Shown here: positions 21,018-30,954 of the stretch, piece by piece
How positions within the stretch are numbered: the first letter of the stretch is position 1
Layout of the letters: every line of letters starts with the position of its first letter
Assembly (NCBI GenBank): GCA_025352265.1
Contig: JANXTS010000105.1
Coordinates: 1 to 64,000, forward strand
DNA: 64,000 nt
Source: Variovorax sp.
GTDB lineage: Bacteria > Pseudomonadota > Gammaproteobacteria > Burkholderiales > Burkholderiaceae_C
Reading direction: 5' to 3'
The notes under the pieces: model-generated
Database searches by the model: none
Told to the model about the DNA's origin: nothing
Seen by the model: only the letters and a program-made list of their open reading frames with translations
Made by a program: the position numbers and the translations under genes

Positions 21018-23534
21018 ATGAACGCACCTCTTCGCCTTGGCTGGCGCACTCTTTGGCGCGATCTGCGCGCCGGCGAACTGCGCCTGTTAATTGTCGCAGT
21101 GCTGCTCGCCGTGGCAGCCTTGACGGCGGTCGGGTTTTTTGCCGACCGGCTCAACGGCGGCTTGCAGCGTGATGCGCGGCAGTTGCTCGGCGGCGATGCG
21201 GTGCTGGCCAGCGACAACCCGACCCCACCGGCATTTGTCGAAAAGGCAAAGTCCCTTGGTTTACAGGCTGCGGGAACTTACGGCTTTCCTACGATGGCGC
21301 GCGCCAGCGATGAACAAGGCGGCGCCAGCAAGCTGGTCGCGCTGAAGGCGGTCAAGGCCGGCTATCCGTTGCGCGGTCGCCTGCAAACCTCCGTCACCGC
21401 CGAAGGCACCGGCGAGCCGACACGCGATATTCCCGCACCCGGCGACGTCTGGGTCGATGCGTCGCTGCTCGAATCGTTGGGCCTGAAGGTCGGCGACATG
21501 ATGCTGCTCGGCGACACGCAGTTGAAGATCGCGCGCATCGTGGTGCTCGAACCCGACCGCGGCGCCGGCTTCATGAGCTTCGCGCCGCGCGTGATGCTGA
21601 ACCAGGCAGATGTCGCCCGCACAGGGCTCGTGCAGCCAGCCAGCCGAATCAGCTATCGCTTTGCAGTTGCCGGAGATGCGGCGGCGGTTAAATCGTTCAG
21701 CGACTTCACCGACGCGACGCTAAAAAAGGGTGAACTGCGTGGTGCGCGGCTCGACTCGTTCGAAAGCGGGCGACCTGAAATGCGGCAGACGCTGGACCGC
21801 GCAGAGAAGTTCCTGAACCTCGTCGCATTGCTTGCAGCATTGCTGTCGGCCGTGGCCGTAGCGCTCGCGGCGCGCGGCTTCGCGGCCAGCCATCTCGACG
21901 ACTGCGCGATGCTGCGGGTGCTCGGCCAGAGCCAACGCACCATCGCGATGGCCTATTCATTCGAGTTCCTGTTCATCGGTCTGGTGGCGAGTGGGCTCGG
22001 CGTCGCGATCGGTTTCGGCGTGCACTATGTCTTCGTCGCACTGCTCGCGGGTCTTGTCGATGCGTCGTTGCCTGCGGCGACGTTGTGGCCCGTGGCTTTC
22101 GGCTTCGGCATGGGCTTGACGCTGCTTTTCGCTTTCGGGCTTCCGCCGGTGTTGCAGCTTGCGAAAGTGCCGCCGCTGCGCGTGATCCGGCGCGATGTCG
22201 GCGGGCTCAAGCCGGCGTCGGTTGCGGTGCTCACAGTCGGTGTGCTGGGCTTCGCTGCGCTGCTGCTCGCTGCCAGCAGCGACATCAAGTTGGGACTCAT
22301 CGCAGTCGGCGGTTTTGCTGCAGCGGTCGCGTTGTTCGCGGCATTGAGCTGGCTTGCGGTCAAGGTCTTGCGGCGCAGCGTCAACGAGACGACTGCACCG
22401 CGCTGGCTCGTGCTGGCAACGCGGCAGATTTCGGCGCGCCCCGTGTATGCGGTGGTACAGGTCAGTGCGTTGGCGGTCGGACTGCTCGCGCTCATCTTGC
22501 TGGTGCTGCTGCGCACCGACCTCGTGTCGAGCTGGCGCAAGGCGACGCCGCCCGATGCGCCCAATCGCTTCGTCATCAACGTCATGCCCGAGCAGAGCGA
22601 TCCGTTCCAGAAATCGCTGCGCGATGCCGGCGTCAGCAAGTTCGACTGGTACCCGATGATTCGCGGGCGACTGATCTCGATCAACGACAAGCCGATCGCG
22701 CCCGACGACTATGCCGACGATCGCGCCAAGCGCCTCGTGGATCGCGAATTCAACCTCAGCAACAGCGCCGACGCGCCCGCGCACAACACCATCACCGCCG
22801 GCAAGTGGACGCCAGATGCCAAGGGCGAGATCAGCGTGGAAGAAGGTTTGGCCGAGACGCTCGGCCTGAAGCTCGGCGACAACTTGCGCTTCGATGTCGG
22901 CGGCATCCCGAGCGATGCACGCATCACCTCGCTGCGCAAGGTCGACTGGGGCTCGCTGCACGCCAACTTCTTCGTGATGTACACCGTGGCGACGCTGCCC
23001 GATGTGCCGGCGACCTACCTCGCCGCTTTCCGCGCGCCGCCGGCCAAGGGCTTCGACAACGCACTGGTGCGCAGTTACCCGAACATCACCAACGTCGACA
23101 TGAGCGCGACCATCGCGCAGGTGCAGCGCGTGCTCGACCAGGTCATCAGCGCGGTCGAGTTCTTGTTCGGCTTTACGCTGGCAGCCGGTCTCGTTGTGTT
23201 GTTCGCTGCCGTGACCGCGACGCGCGAAGAGCGGGCGCGCGAGTTCGCGGTGATGCGTGCCGTCGGTGCGCGCGCCAGCCTGCTGCGGCAGGTACAGCGT
23301 GCAGAGCTGATCGGCGTCGGACTGCTGGCCGGCTTGCTCGCCAGCATCGTGGCGTCGGCCATCGGTTGGGCGCTGGCGCGCTACGTCTTCGAGTTCACAT
23401 GGACCGCGTCGCCGCTGGTTCCGCTAGGCGGCGCGCTCGCTGGTGCGGTGCTGGCGCTGGCCGCCGGCTGGTGGGGGCTGCGCGAGGTGCTCCGCCGGCC
23501 GGTCGTGGAAACGCTGCGCCGCGCGGCTGAATAA
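21018..23534 (+). CDS. FtsX-like ABC transporter permease
   Basis: MNAPLRLGWRTLWRDLRAGELRLLIVAVLLAVAALTAVGFFADR; two MacB/FtsX-like halves; C-terminal ATREERAREFAVMRAVGAR. Confidence 0.88.
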   Translation: MNAPLRLGWRTLWRDLRAGELRLLIVAVLLAVAALTAVGFFADRLNGGLQRDARQLLGGDAVLASDNPTPPAFVEKAKSLGLQAAGTYGFPTMARASDEQGGASKLVALKAVKAGYPLRGRLQTSVTAEGTGEPTRDIPAPGDVWVDASLLESLGLKVGDMMLLGDTQLKIARIVVLEPDRGAGFMSFAPRVMLNQADVARTGLVQPASRISYRFAVAGDAAAVKSFSDFTDATLKKGELRGARLDSFESGRPEMRQTLDRAEKFLNLVALLAALLSAVAVALAARGFAASHLDDCAMLRVLGQSQRTIAMAYSFEFLFIGLVASGLGVAIGFGVHYVFVALLAGLVDASLPAATLWPVAFGFGMGLTLLFAFGLPPVLQLAKVPPLRVIRRDVGGLKPASVAVLTVGVLGFAALLLAASSDIKLGLIAVGGFAAAVALFAALSWLAVKVLRRSVNETTAPRWLVLATRQISARPVYAVVQVSALAVGLLALILLVLLRTDLVSSWRKATPPDAPNRFVINVMPEQSDPFQKSLRDAGVSKFDWYPMIRGRLISINDKPIAPDDYADDRAKRLVDREFNLSNSADAPAHNTITAGKWTPDAKGEISVEEGLAETLGLKLGDNLRFDVGGIPSDARITSLRKVDWGSLHANFFVMYTVATLPDVPATYLAAFRAPPAKGFDNALVRSYPNITNVDMSATIAQVQRVLDQVISAVEFLFGFTLAAGLVVLFAAVTATREERAREFAVMRAVGARASLLRQVQRAELIGVGLLAGLLASIVASAIGWALARYVFEFTWTASPLVPLGGALAGAVLALAAGWWGLREVLRRPVVETLRRAAE

Positions 23535-23577
23535 GACCGGTGAAGGCCGTCGAACGGCGGCGAGGACAATCGAACCC

Positions 23578-24003
23578 ATGCAGATTGAAGACAAACCCAA
23601 GTTCGACTCACCCTTCGAGTGGATCGGTGGCGAAGAAAAAGTGAAGTCGCTGGTCGACCGGTTCTATGACTTGATGGAGATCGAGCCAGCCTACGCGGTG
23701 CTTCGCGCAGTGCATGGCAACACGCTCGACAACGCGCGTCAGCGGCTCTTCTGGTTCCTGTGCGGCTGGCTCGGCGGACCGCAGTACTACACCGACCGTT
23801 TTGGCAATCCGATGCTGCGCGCGCGGCATTTGCCACAAAGCATCGGTGGCCACAGCATCGGCATCAAGGAGCGCGATCAGTGGCTCGCGTGCATGGACCA
23901 GGCGATGGGTGAGACGGGCGTCGATGAAGCGCTGCGAGAGCGGCTGCGCGACTCGTTTTTCAAAACCGCAGACTGGATGCGCAACAGGGGAGAGGCTGCA
24001 TGA
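23578..24003 (+). CDS. Group II truncated hemoglobin
   Basis: FDSPFEWIGGEEKVKSLVDRFYDLM...LFWFLCGWLGGPQYYTDRFGNPMLRARHLPQSIG...RDQWLACMDQAM. Confidence 0.92.
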   Translation: MQIEDKPKFDSPFEWIGGEEKVKSLVDRFYDLMEIEPAYAVLRAVHGNTLDNARQRLFWFLCGWLGGPQYYTDRFGNPMLRARHLPQSIGGHSIGIKERDQWLACMDQAMGETGVDEALRERLRDSFFKTADWMRNRGEAA

Positions 24004-25280
24004 GTGGCATCGGTGACATGAGTGACATGGGCGAAATGAACAACATGAACAAATCGAACGACATCGTGATCATTGGCGGCGGTCATGCGGCTGCGCAGCT
24101 GTGCGCTTCACTGGTCGAGGCCGGGCAGGGCGCCCGTGTGCATCTGGTGTGCGAGGAGCCTTGCGAGCCATATCACCGGCCGCCGTTGTCCAAGGCGTTC
24201 TTGAAAAGCGCTGAAGAAACGACGCAGCCGCACAAGGCTGCTGACTGGTATCGCGAGGCCGGCATCGCGCTGCATCTCGGGGATGCGGCCACGGCGATCG
24301 ACCGCGCGGCGCACACCGTCACATTGCGTTCCGGCGCGGTGCTGCCGTGGGAGCGGCTGGTGCTGGCGACAGGCACGCGCGCGCGCCGGCTCGAAGGCTT
24401 GCCTGATGGTCTCGCCAACGTAGCGATGCTGCGCGCGGCCGACGAGGCGCATCGGCTACGCGCGCAACTCGCGTCGGCGCAGCACGTCACCGTGCTCGGC
24501 GGTGGCTTCATCGGACTCGAAGTGGCCGCCACTGCCAAGGCGATGGGCAAGACGGTGCGCGTCGTCGAAGCGGCACCACGATTGATGGGCCGCGCGGTGT
24601 CGCCCGAATTGTCGGCGCACGTGCTCGCGGTGCATCGCGCGGCCGACATCGACATCGTGCTGAACGCCAAGATCGGCGGCTTTGAAATTTCTGAAAACCG
24701 GCTGCAGTCGATGCAGATCGATGGTGTCGAGGTGGCGGTCGACCTGCTATTGCTCGGCATCGGCGCAGTGCCCGAAACCGCGTTGGCGGAGGCAACTGGA
24801 CTGGAGTGCGCCGACGGCATCGTGGTCGATGCGCACATGCAGACCAGCGATTCAACCGTGCTGGCGATCGGTGATTGCACGCGCTTCCCGGACCGGCGTG
24901 CCGGCCGCGCGCTGCGGCTCGAATCGGTCGCCAACGCGAACGAGCAGGCGCGCACGGCGGCCGCCACGCTCATCGGCGCGCCGCGGCCGCACGATGCGAT
25001 GCCGTCGTTCTGGTCGGAGCAGGGCGGGATGCGGCTGCAGATGGTCGGGTTGATGCCGCAAGGTGTGGCGGGCCAGGTCACGGTGCGTCGGCCTGGCCCC
25101 GGCGCGAACCCCAATGCCTTTTCGCTGTTCCATTTCGCCGACGGTCAACTGGTGTGCGTCGAGTCGGCCAACGCGCCGGTCGATCACATGATGAGCCGCA
25201 AGCTGATGGAAGCCGGGCGCAATCCCGAGCCAGGGGCGGTGGCCGATGTGGCGGTGCCGTTGAAGTCGCTGCTGGGCTAG
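24000..25280 (+). CDS. FAD-dependent ferredoxin-reductase-type oxidoreductase
   Basis: DIVIIGGGHAAAQLCASLVEAG, PYHRPPLSKAFL, VLGGGFIGLEVAATAKAMGK, VLAIGDCTRFPD. ATGA overlap with the upstream hemoglobin gene. Confidence 0.92.
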   Translation: MSGIGDMSDMGEMNNMNKSNDIVIIGGGHAAAQLCASLVEAGQGARVHLVCEEPCEPYHRPPLSKAFLKSAEETTQPHKAADWYREAGIALHLGDAATAIDRAAHTVTLRSGAVLPWERLVLATGTRARRLEGLPDGLANVAMLRAADEAHRLRAQLASAQHVTVLGGGFIGLEVAATAKAMGKTVRVVEAAPRLMGRAVSPELSAHVLAVHRAADIDIVLNAKIGGFEISENRLQSMQIDGVEVAVDLLLLGIGAVPETALAEATGLECADGIVVDAHMQTSDSTVLAIGDCTRFPDRRAGRALRLESVANANEQARTAAATLIGAPRPHDAMPSFWSEQGGMRLQMVGLMPQGVAGQVTVRRPGPGANPNAFSLFHFADGQLVCVESANAPVDHMMSRKLMEAGRNPEPGAVADVAVPLKSLLG

Positions 25281-25304
25281 CGGCTCCACCCTGCGTCGGC
25301 AGCG

Positions 25305-26009
25305 TTACTGGCGTCCCACCGGCGCCAGCAACACCACCAGCGCGCCCGCGCCGCCTTCCGCTGGTTTGGCCTGCACGAAGGCCAACACTTCGATCTTCTG
25401 GATCAACCAGCGCTGCGCCTTGGTCTTGAGCACGGGCAGCTTGCCGGGTGAGCCCAGCCCTTTGCCATGCACGACGCGAACGCATCGGATTCCCTGTCGG
25501 TGCGAGGTGCGGATGAAGGCACCGAGCGCCTCCCGCGCCTCGTCGCTGCGAAGGCCGTGCAGGTCGACCTGGCGCTGGATCGACCATTCGCCGGCGCGCA
25601 GCTTGCGCGTCACGTCGGTGCCGATGCCAGGACGGCGAAAGCTCATCGCGTCGTCGACGTCCAGCAGCGTGGTCACGTCGAACTCGTCGCTGATCGATTC
25701 ACGTAGCGCGCGCTGTTCGTCGAGCTGGTGCTGGAGCGGAATCGGCGCGGGCGGTTCGGGTGCAAGCGGCACCGATGCCTTGCGCCGCAGCGGTTCGGTG
25801 GCGCCGATAGCGCGGCTGAACAGGTCTTTTTCCGCGGCGCGTTTTTTCTCGGCGGCGAGTCGCAGCGCAGCGGCTGTGGCCTCGCGTTCACGCTCTGCCG
25901 CCAGCGTTTGCTGAATCAGCTTCAGATCGGCGAGTGAGCGCAGGCCAGGGCGCAGGCCAGGGCGCAGGCCCGCAGGTTGTTTACCGGAATCCGGTTTGGC
26001 GCGAGCCAT
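25305..26009 (-). CDS. Smr/MutS2 C-terminal domain protein
   Basis: DLHGLRSDEAREALGAFIRTSHRQGIRCVRVVHGKGLGSPG. Confidence 0.93.
   Translation of the reverse strand: MARAKPDSGKQPAGLRPGLRPGLRSLADLKLIQQTLAAEREREATAAALRLAAEKKRAAEKDLFSRAIGATEPLRRKASVPLAPEPPAPIPLQHQLDEQRALRESISDEFDVTTLLDVDDAMSFRRPGIGTDVTRKLRAGEWSIQRQVDLHGLRSDEAREALGAFIRTSHRQGIRCVRVVHGKGLGSPGKLPVLKTKAQRWLIQKIEVLAFVQAKPAEGGAGALVVLLAPVGRQ
25938..25973. repeat. Three 12-bp tandem units (GCGCAGGCCAGG type) inside the Smr gene
   Basis: Direct reading gcgcaggccagg gcgcaggccagg gcgcaggcccgc; encodes the repeated LRPG segment. Confidence 0.8.
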
Positions 26010-26686
26010 CAGATCAATCCTTTTTCAGCCATCGACAAAGTCTGGCCCGCTGCAACGATGACGTGATCGAGCACGCGCACGTCGACCAGTGCCAGCGCCG
26101 CTTTAAGTGTTTGCGTGAGCGACTCGTCGGCGCGCGATGGCTCGACGCTGCCGCTCGGGTGGTTGTGCGCCAGCACCACGGCCGAAGCGTGATGGTGCAA
26201 AGCGCGGATGACGACCTCGCGGGGATACACGCTGGTTTGCGTCAGCGTGCCGCGAAACAGCTCTTCGAGCGCGATCAGCCGATGCTGCGCGTCGAGAAAC
26301 AGCGCAGCGAAGACTTCATGTGGCCGCGACGCGATGTGCAGTTGCAGGTAGTGCTTGACGGCTTCCGGCGAGTCGAACACTGTCCGTTCTTTAAGTCGCT
26401 CGGCCATGGCACGGCGCGCGAGTTCGAGCACGGCAGTGAGCTCGGCGCGCTTGGCCGGGCCGCCGAGCCCTTTGATTTTTTTCAAGTCGTCGAGGCTGGT
26501 GTTCAGCAGGCCGGCCAGGCCGCCGAAGGTGTCGAGCAGTTCCTGCGAAAGCTGAAGCACGTTTTTGCCGACCATCCCGGTTCGAAGCAGCAGTGCCAGC
26601 AGTTCAACGTCTCCGAGCGCACCGGGGCCACGAGCGAGCAGCTTTTCGCGCGGGCGGGCGTCGGCGGGGAGGTCCTTGAAGGCCAT
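26009..26686 (-). CDS. radC: RadC family JAB-domain protein
   Basis: [76 protein letters not shown]. Confidence 0.95.
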   Translation of the reverse strand: MAFKDLPADARPREKLLARGPGALGDVELLALLLRTGMVGKNVLQLSQELLDTFGGLAGLLNTSLDDLKKIKGLGGPAKRAELTAVLELARRAMAERLKERTVFDSPEAVKHYLQLHIASRPHEVFAALFLDAQHRLIALEELFRGTLTQTSVYPREVVIRALHHHASAVVLAHNHPSGSVEPSRADESLTQTLKAALALVDVRVLDHVIVAAGQTLSMAEKGLI

Positions 26687-26775
26687 GCGGGCGGTCGGTG
26701 AGGGAATTTGGAGCGGAGCGCGAGGGTCCGGGCCCGGCTCCTTAAAATGAAGGTCAGTTTATCGGGATACTCATT

Positions 26776-27258
26776 TTGTCTTTGCCTCCCACCGCTGCCG
26801 CCGCCTCCCTCGTTGCCCTGCCCGTGGTGCAGCCCGGCTCGTTCCTCACCCTGCACTACCGGCTCGGCGGTCCGGCGGGCGACATCATCAACACCTTCGC
26901 GGACAAGCCGGCGACGCTGTCGCTCGGCACAGGCGAGCTGTCGCCGGCGATGGAAGCTCGGCTGATCGGTCTCGAAGAAGGCGCTCACGCGACCTTCCAA
27001 CTGCCCGCCGGCGAAGCTTTTGGCGATCGAAATGCCGAGATGCAACAGTGGGTCGCCAAGACCCTGCTCGCCAAGATGGGGGATCCCGACGAGCGCTATG
27101 CGGTGGGGGACGTGGTGCAGTTTCCGACGCCCGACGGCACCGGCAGCTACGCCGGGGCGGTGATCGAAGCGAGCCCGACGGCCGTGCGCTTCGACTTCAA
27201 CCATCCGTTGGCGGGGCAGCCTGTGACCTTTGAAGTGCGACTGATCGGCGTGCTGTGA
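26776..27258 (+). CDS. fkpB: FKBP-type peptidyl-prolyl cis-trans isomerase (SlpA/FkpB-like), probable TTG start
   Basis: GSFLTLHYRL, LSLGTGELSPAMEARLIGLEEGAHATFQLPAGEAFGDRN; directly upstream of ispH, as in many proteobacteria. Confidence 0.88.
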   Translation: MSLPPTAAAASLVALPVVQPGSFLTLHYRLGGPAGDIINTFADKPATLSLGTGELSPAMEARLIGLEEGAHATFQLPAGEAFGDRNAEMQQWVAKTLLAKMGDPDERYAVGDVVQFPTPDGTGSYAGAVIEASPTAVRFDFNHPLAGQPVTFEVRLIGVL

Positions 27259-28229
27259 CCGAAGTAAAAACGCTCGATGAAATCGTATTGGCAGAGCCGC
27301 GCGGCTTTTGTGCAGGTGTCGACCGCGCCATCGAAATCGTCGAACGGGCGCTTGCCAAGTTCGGTGCACCAATCTATGTGCGCCACGAGATCGTGCACAA
27401 CACTTATGTGGTGAACGAGCTCAAATCGAAGGGCGCGATCTTCATCGAGGATCTGGCCGACGTGCCGCCGGGATCGACGCTGGTGTTCAGTGCGCACGGC
27501 GTAAGCAAGGCCGTGCAGGTAGAAGCGCGTGCGCGTGGTTTCGACATCTTCGACGCGACCTGTCCGCTGGTGACCAAGGTCCACGTCGAGGTCGCCAAGC
27601 TCGCCAAAGAGGGCTACGAATTCATCATGATCGGCCACAAGGGCCATCCTGAAGTTGAGGGCACCATGGGGCAACTCACGAGCGGCATCCATCTGGTCGA
27701 AGACGTTGCCGACGTGGCCATGGTGCAGCCGGCGCAGAGCGAAAAACTTGCGTTGGTCACTCAGACCACGCTGAGCGTGGACGATGCGGCCGAGATCGCC
27801 GCCGCCTTGCGGGCGCGCTTCCCAAAGGTGCGCGAGCCCAAGCAGCAGGACATCTGCTACGCCACGCAAAATCGGCAGGACGCGATCAAGATCATGAGCC
27901 CGCAGGTCGACCTGGTGATCGTCGTCGGCAGCCCCACAAGTTCCAACAGCAACCGGCTGCGCGAACTGGCGCAGCGGCTGGGTACCGAGAGCTACATGGT
28001 CGATTCGGCGGACGAACTCCAGCCCGCATGGTTCGAAGGCAAGAGCCGAATCGGCATCACCGCCGGCGCGTCGGCGCCCGAGATTCTGGTGGCGGAAGTA
28101 ATCGACCGCGTCAAGGCGCTCGGTGCTGTATCGGTACGCAAGATGGATGGCATCGTGGAGACGGTGAAATTTCCGTTGCCGAAGGGGCTGCGGCTCGACG
28201 ATCTACCCCCGCCAGGACACATCTCGTGA
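27255..28229 (+). CDS. ispH: 4-hydroxy-3-methylbut-2-enyl diphosphate reductase
   Basis: LAEPRGFCAGVDRAIEIVERAL, FSAHGVSKAV, DATCPLVTKVH, CYATQNRQDA, SPTSSNSNRL. Confidence 0.97.
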   Translation: MTEVKTLDEIVLAEPRGFCAGVDRAIEIVERALAKFGAPIYVRHEIVHNTYVVNELKSKGAIFIEDLADVPPGSTLVFSAHGVSKAVQVEARARGFDIFDATCPLVTKVHVEVAKLAKEGYEFIMIGHKGHPEVEGTMGQLTSGIHLVEDVADVAMVQPAQSEKLALVTQTTLSVDDAAEIAAALRARFPKVREPKQQDICYATQNRQDAIKIMSPQVDLVIVVGSPTSSNSNRLRELAQRLGTESYMVDSADELQPAWFEGKSRIGITAGASAPEILVAEVIDRVKALGAVSVRKMDGIVETVKFPLPKGLRLDDLPPPGHIS

Positions 28230-29188
28230 GCGCGGCGACGATCGACTGGCGACGCGAGATCGAAGACGCGGCGCAACGGCTTCAGGCGCGTGCCGAACAC
28301 TTTCTGATTCAGACGCCTCTCTGGAGACTACCGGCATCGGCTGTTGGCTCGACTGCTCCTGGCGCCGAGGTCTGGCTGAAGCTCGAACAGCTGCAGGTGA
28401 GCGGCAGCTTCAAGGCGCGCGGCATGATGAACCGGTTGCTGGCCAACGACATTCCCGCCAGCGGCGTCGTAGTGGCGTCGGGCGGCAACGCCGGCATCGC
28501 AACGGCGGCTGCCGCACGGGCGCTGGGCGTGCGCTGTGAAGTGTTTTTGCCAGGCGTTTCGTCGGAAGCCAAGCGCGCCCGGCTGCGCGATCTGGGCGCC
28601 GAAGTGATGGTGGTCGGCGAGGTCTATTCCGACGCGCTGGCAGCCTGCCTGACACGCCAAAAAACAACTGGCGCGCTGTTGACGCATGCCTACGACCAAA
28701 TTGAAGTGGTAGCCGGCGCCGGCACGCTGGGTCGTGAAATCGAAGCGCAGGGCGGTTTGCCCGATTCGGTTCTGGTGAGCGTAGGCGGGGGTGGCCTGAT
28801 TGGAGGACTGGCGGCCTGGTTCGAGCAGCGAAGTCGTATGGTCGCGCTCGAGCCCGAGCGCGCACCGACGCTGTTCCGGGCCCGCGAAGCCGGCGAGCCG
28901 GTCGATGTGGAGGTGGGCGGCATTGCTGCCGATGCGCTTGGCGCCGAGCGCATCGGCGCGCTTTCTTGGGACATCACGCAGCGTCAGGTGCGCGACGCGC
29001 TGCTGCTGCCGGACGAGGCGATTCGAGCGGCGCAACGCTGGCTGTGGACAGAGATGAAGCTGGCGGTCGAACCGGCAGCCGCGTTGCCGCTGGCGGCGCT
29101 GCAAACCGGCGCATACCGAGTGCGAGACGGTGAGCGTGTCTGCCTGATCGTCTGCGGTGCCAACGTCGATCCGGCCACGCTGGCTTGA
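28226..29188 (+). CDS. Threonine/serine dehydratase-like PLP enzyme
   Basis: LKLEQLQVSGSFKARGMMNRL (PLP Lys), ASGGNAGIATAAAARALG, SVGGGGLIGG. GTG start overlapping the ispH stop. Confidence 0.9.
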   Translation: MSAATIDWRREIEDAAQRLQARAEHFLIQTPLWRLPASAVGSTAPGAEVWLKLEQLQVSGSFKARGMMNRLLANDIPASGVVVASGGNAGIATAAAARALGVRCEVFLPGVSSEAKRARLRDLGAEVMVVGEVYSDALAACLTRQKTTGALLTHAYDQIEVVAGAGTLGREIEAQGGLPDSVLVSVGGGGLIGGLAAWFEQRSRMVALEPERAPTLFRAREAGEPVDVEVGGIAADALGAERIGALSWDITQRQVRDALLLPDEAIRAAQRWLWTEMKLAVEPAAALPLAALQTGAYRVRDGERVCLIVCGANVDPATLA

Positions 29189-29225
29189 AATCAGCCGAAA
29201 TCGGCTAAAAATTCGCGCCACCTAA

Positions 29226-30578
<1,353 letters not shown>

Positions 30579-30593
30579 GGCTCGACAGTGACC

Positions 30594-30681
30594 GGAGAGG
30601 TGGCAGAGTGGTCGAATGTACCTGACTCGAAATCAGGCGTACGGAAACGTACCGAGGGTTCGAATCCCTCCCTCTCCTCCA
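30594..30681 (+). tRNA. tRNA-Ser (anticodon CGA), CCA encoded
   Basis: GGAGAGG...CTGACTCGAAATCAG...long variable arm GTACGGAAACGTAC...GAGGGTTCGAATCCCTC CCTCTCC T CCA. Confidence 0.95.
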
Positions 30682-30897
30682 GAAATGGATTGCTAACGCC
30701 CTGCTAGCCGGGGCCTTTTTGCATTTGTTCGTCGCTTAACAGTTGTGCCGCTGCGACGTCATCGAGAAAACTTTCGGTGACAATGCTTGATCTCCCGACC
30801 GTCAGTGACATGCAAGTTGCGTGGCGCAGAGGTCGGGGAAACCTACAAGGCATGCGGGGTTCAGCTTGATTCGTGACTGCTTCGCTCTCTTTCAGGG

Positions 30898-30922
30898 GCT
30901 CCTTTATCAAAGGGGCTTTTTT
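30898..30922 (+). terminator. Rho-independent terminator-like hairpin
   Basis: GCTCCTTT-ATC-AAAGGGGC followed by TTTTTT. Confidence 0.65.
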
Positions 30923-30954
30923 GTAGACCTTGCAGTGAGGTGCCATTCGGACAC

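Noticed and set aside
21957-22961. 334-aa minus-strand ORF opposite the FtsX-like permease
   Set aside because: Biased composition typical of an antisense frame; no start context or domain.
29193-29206. AGCCGA-AA-TCGGCT palindrome as a terminator before serS
   Set aside because: Stem is only 6 bp with a 2-nt spacer that is too tight for a hairpin, and no T-tract follows on the plus strand.
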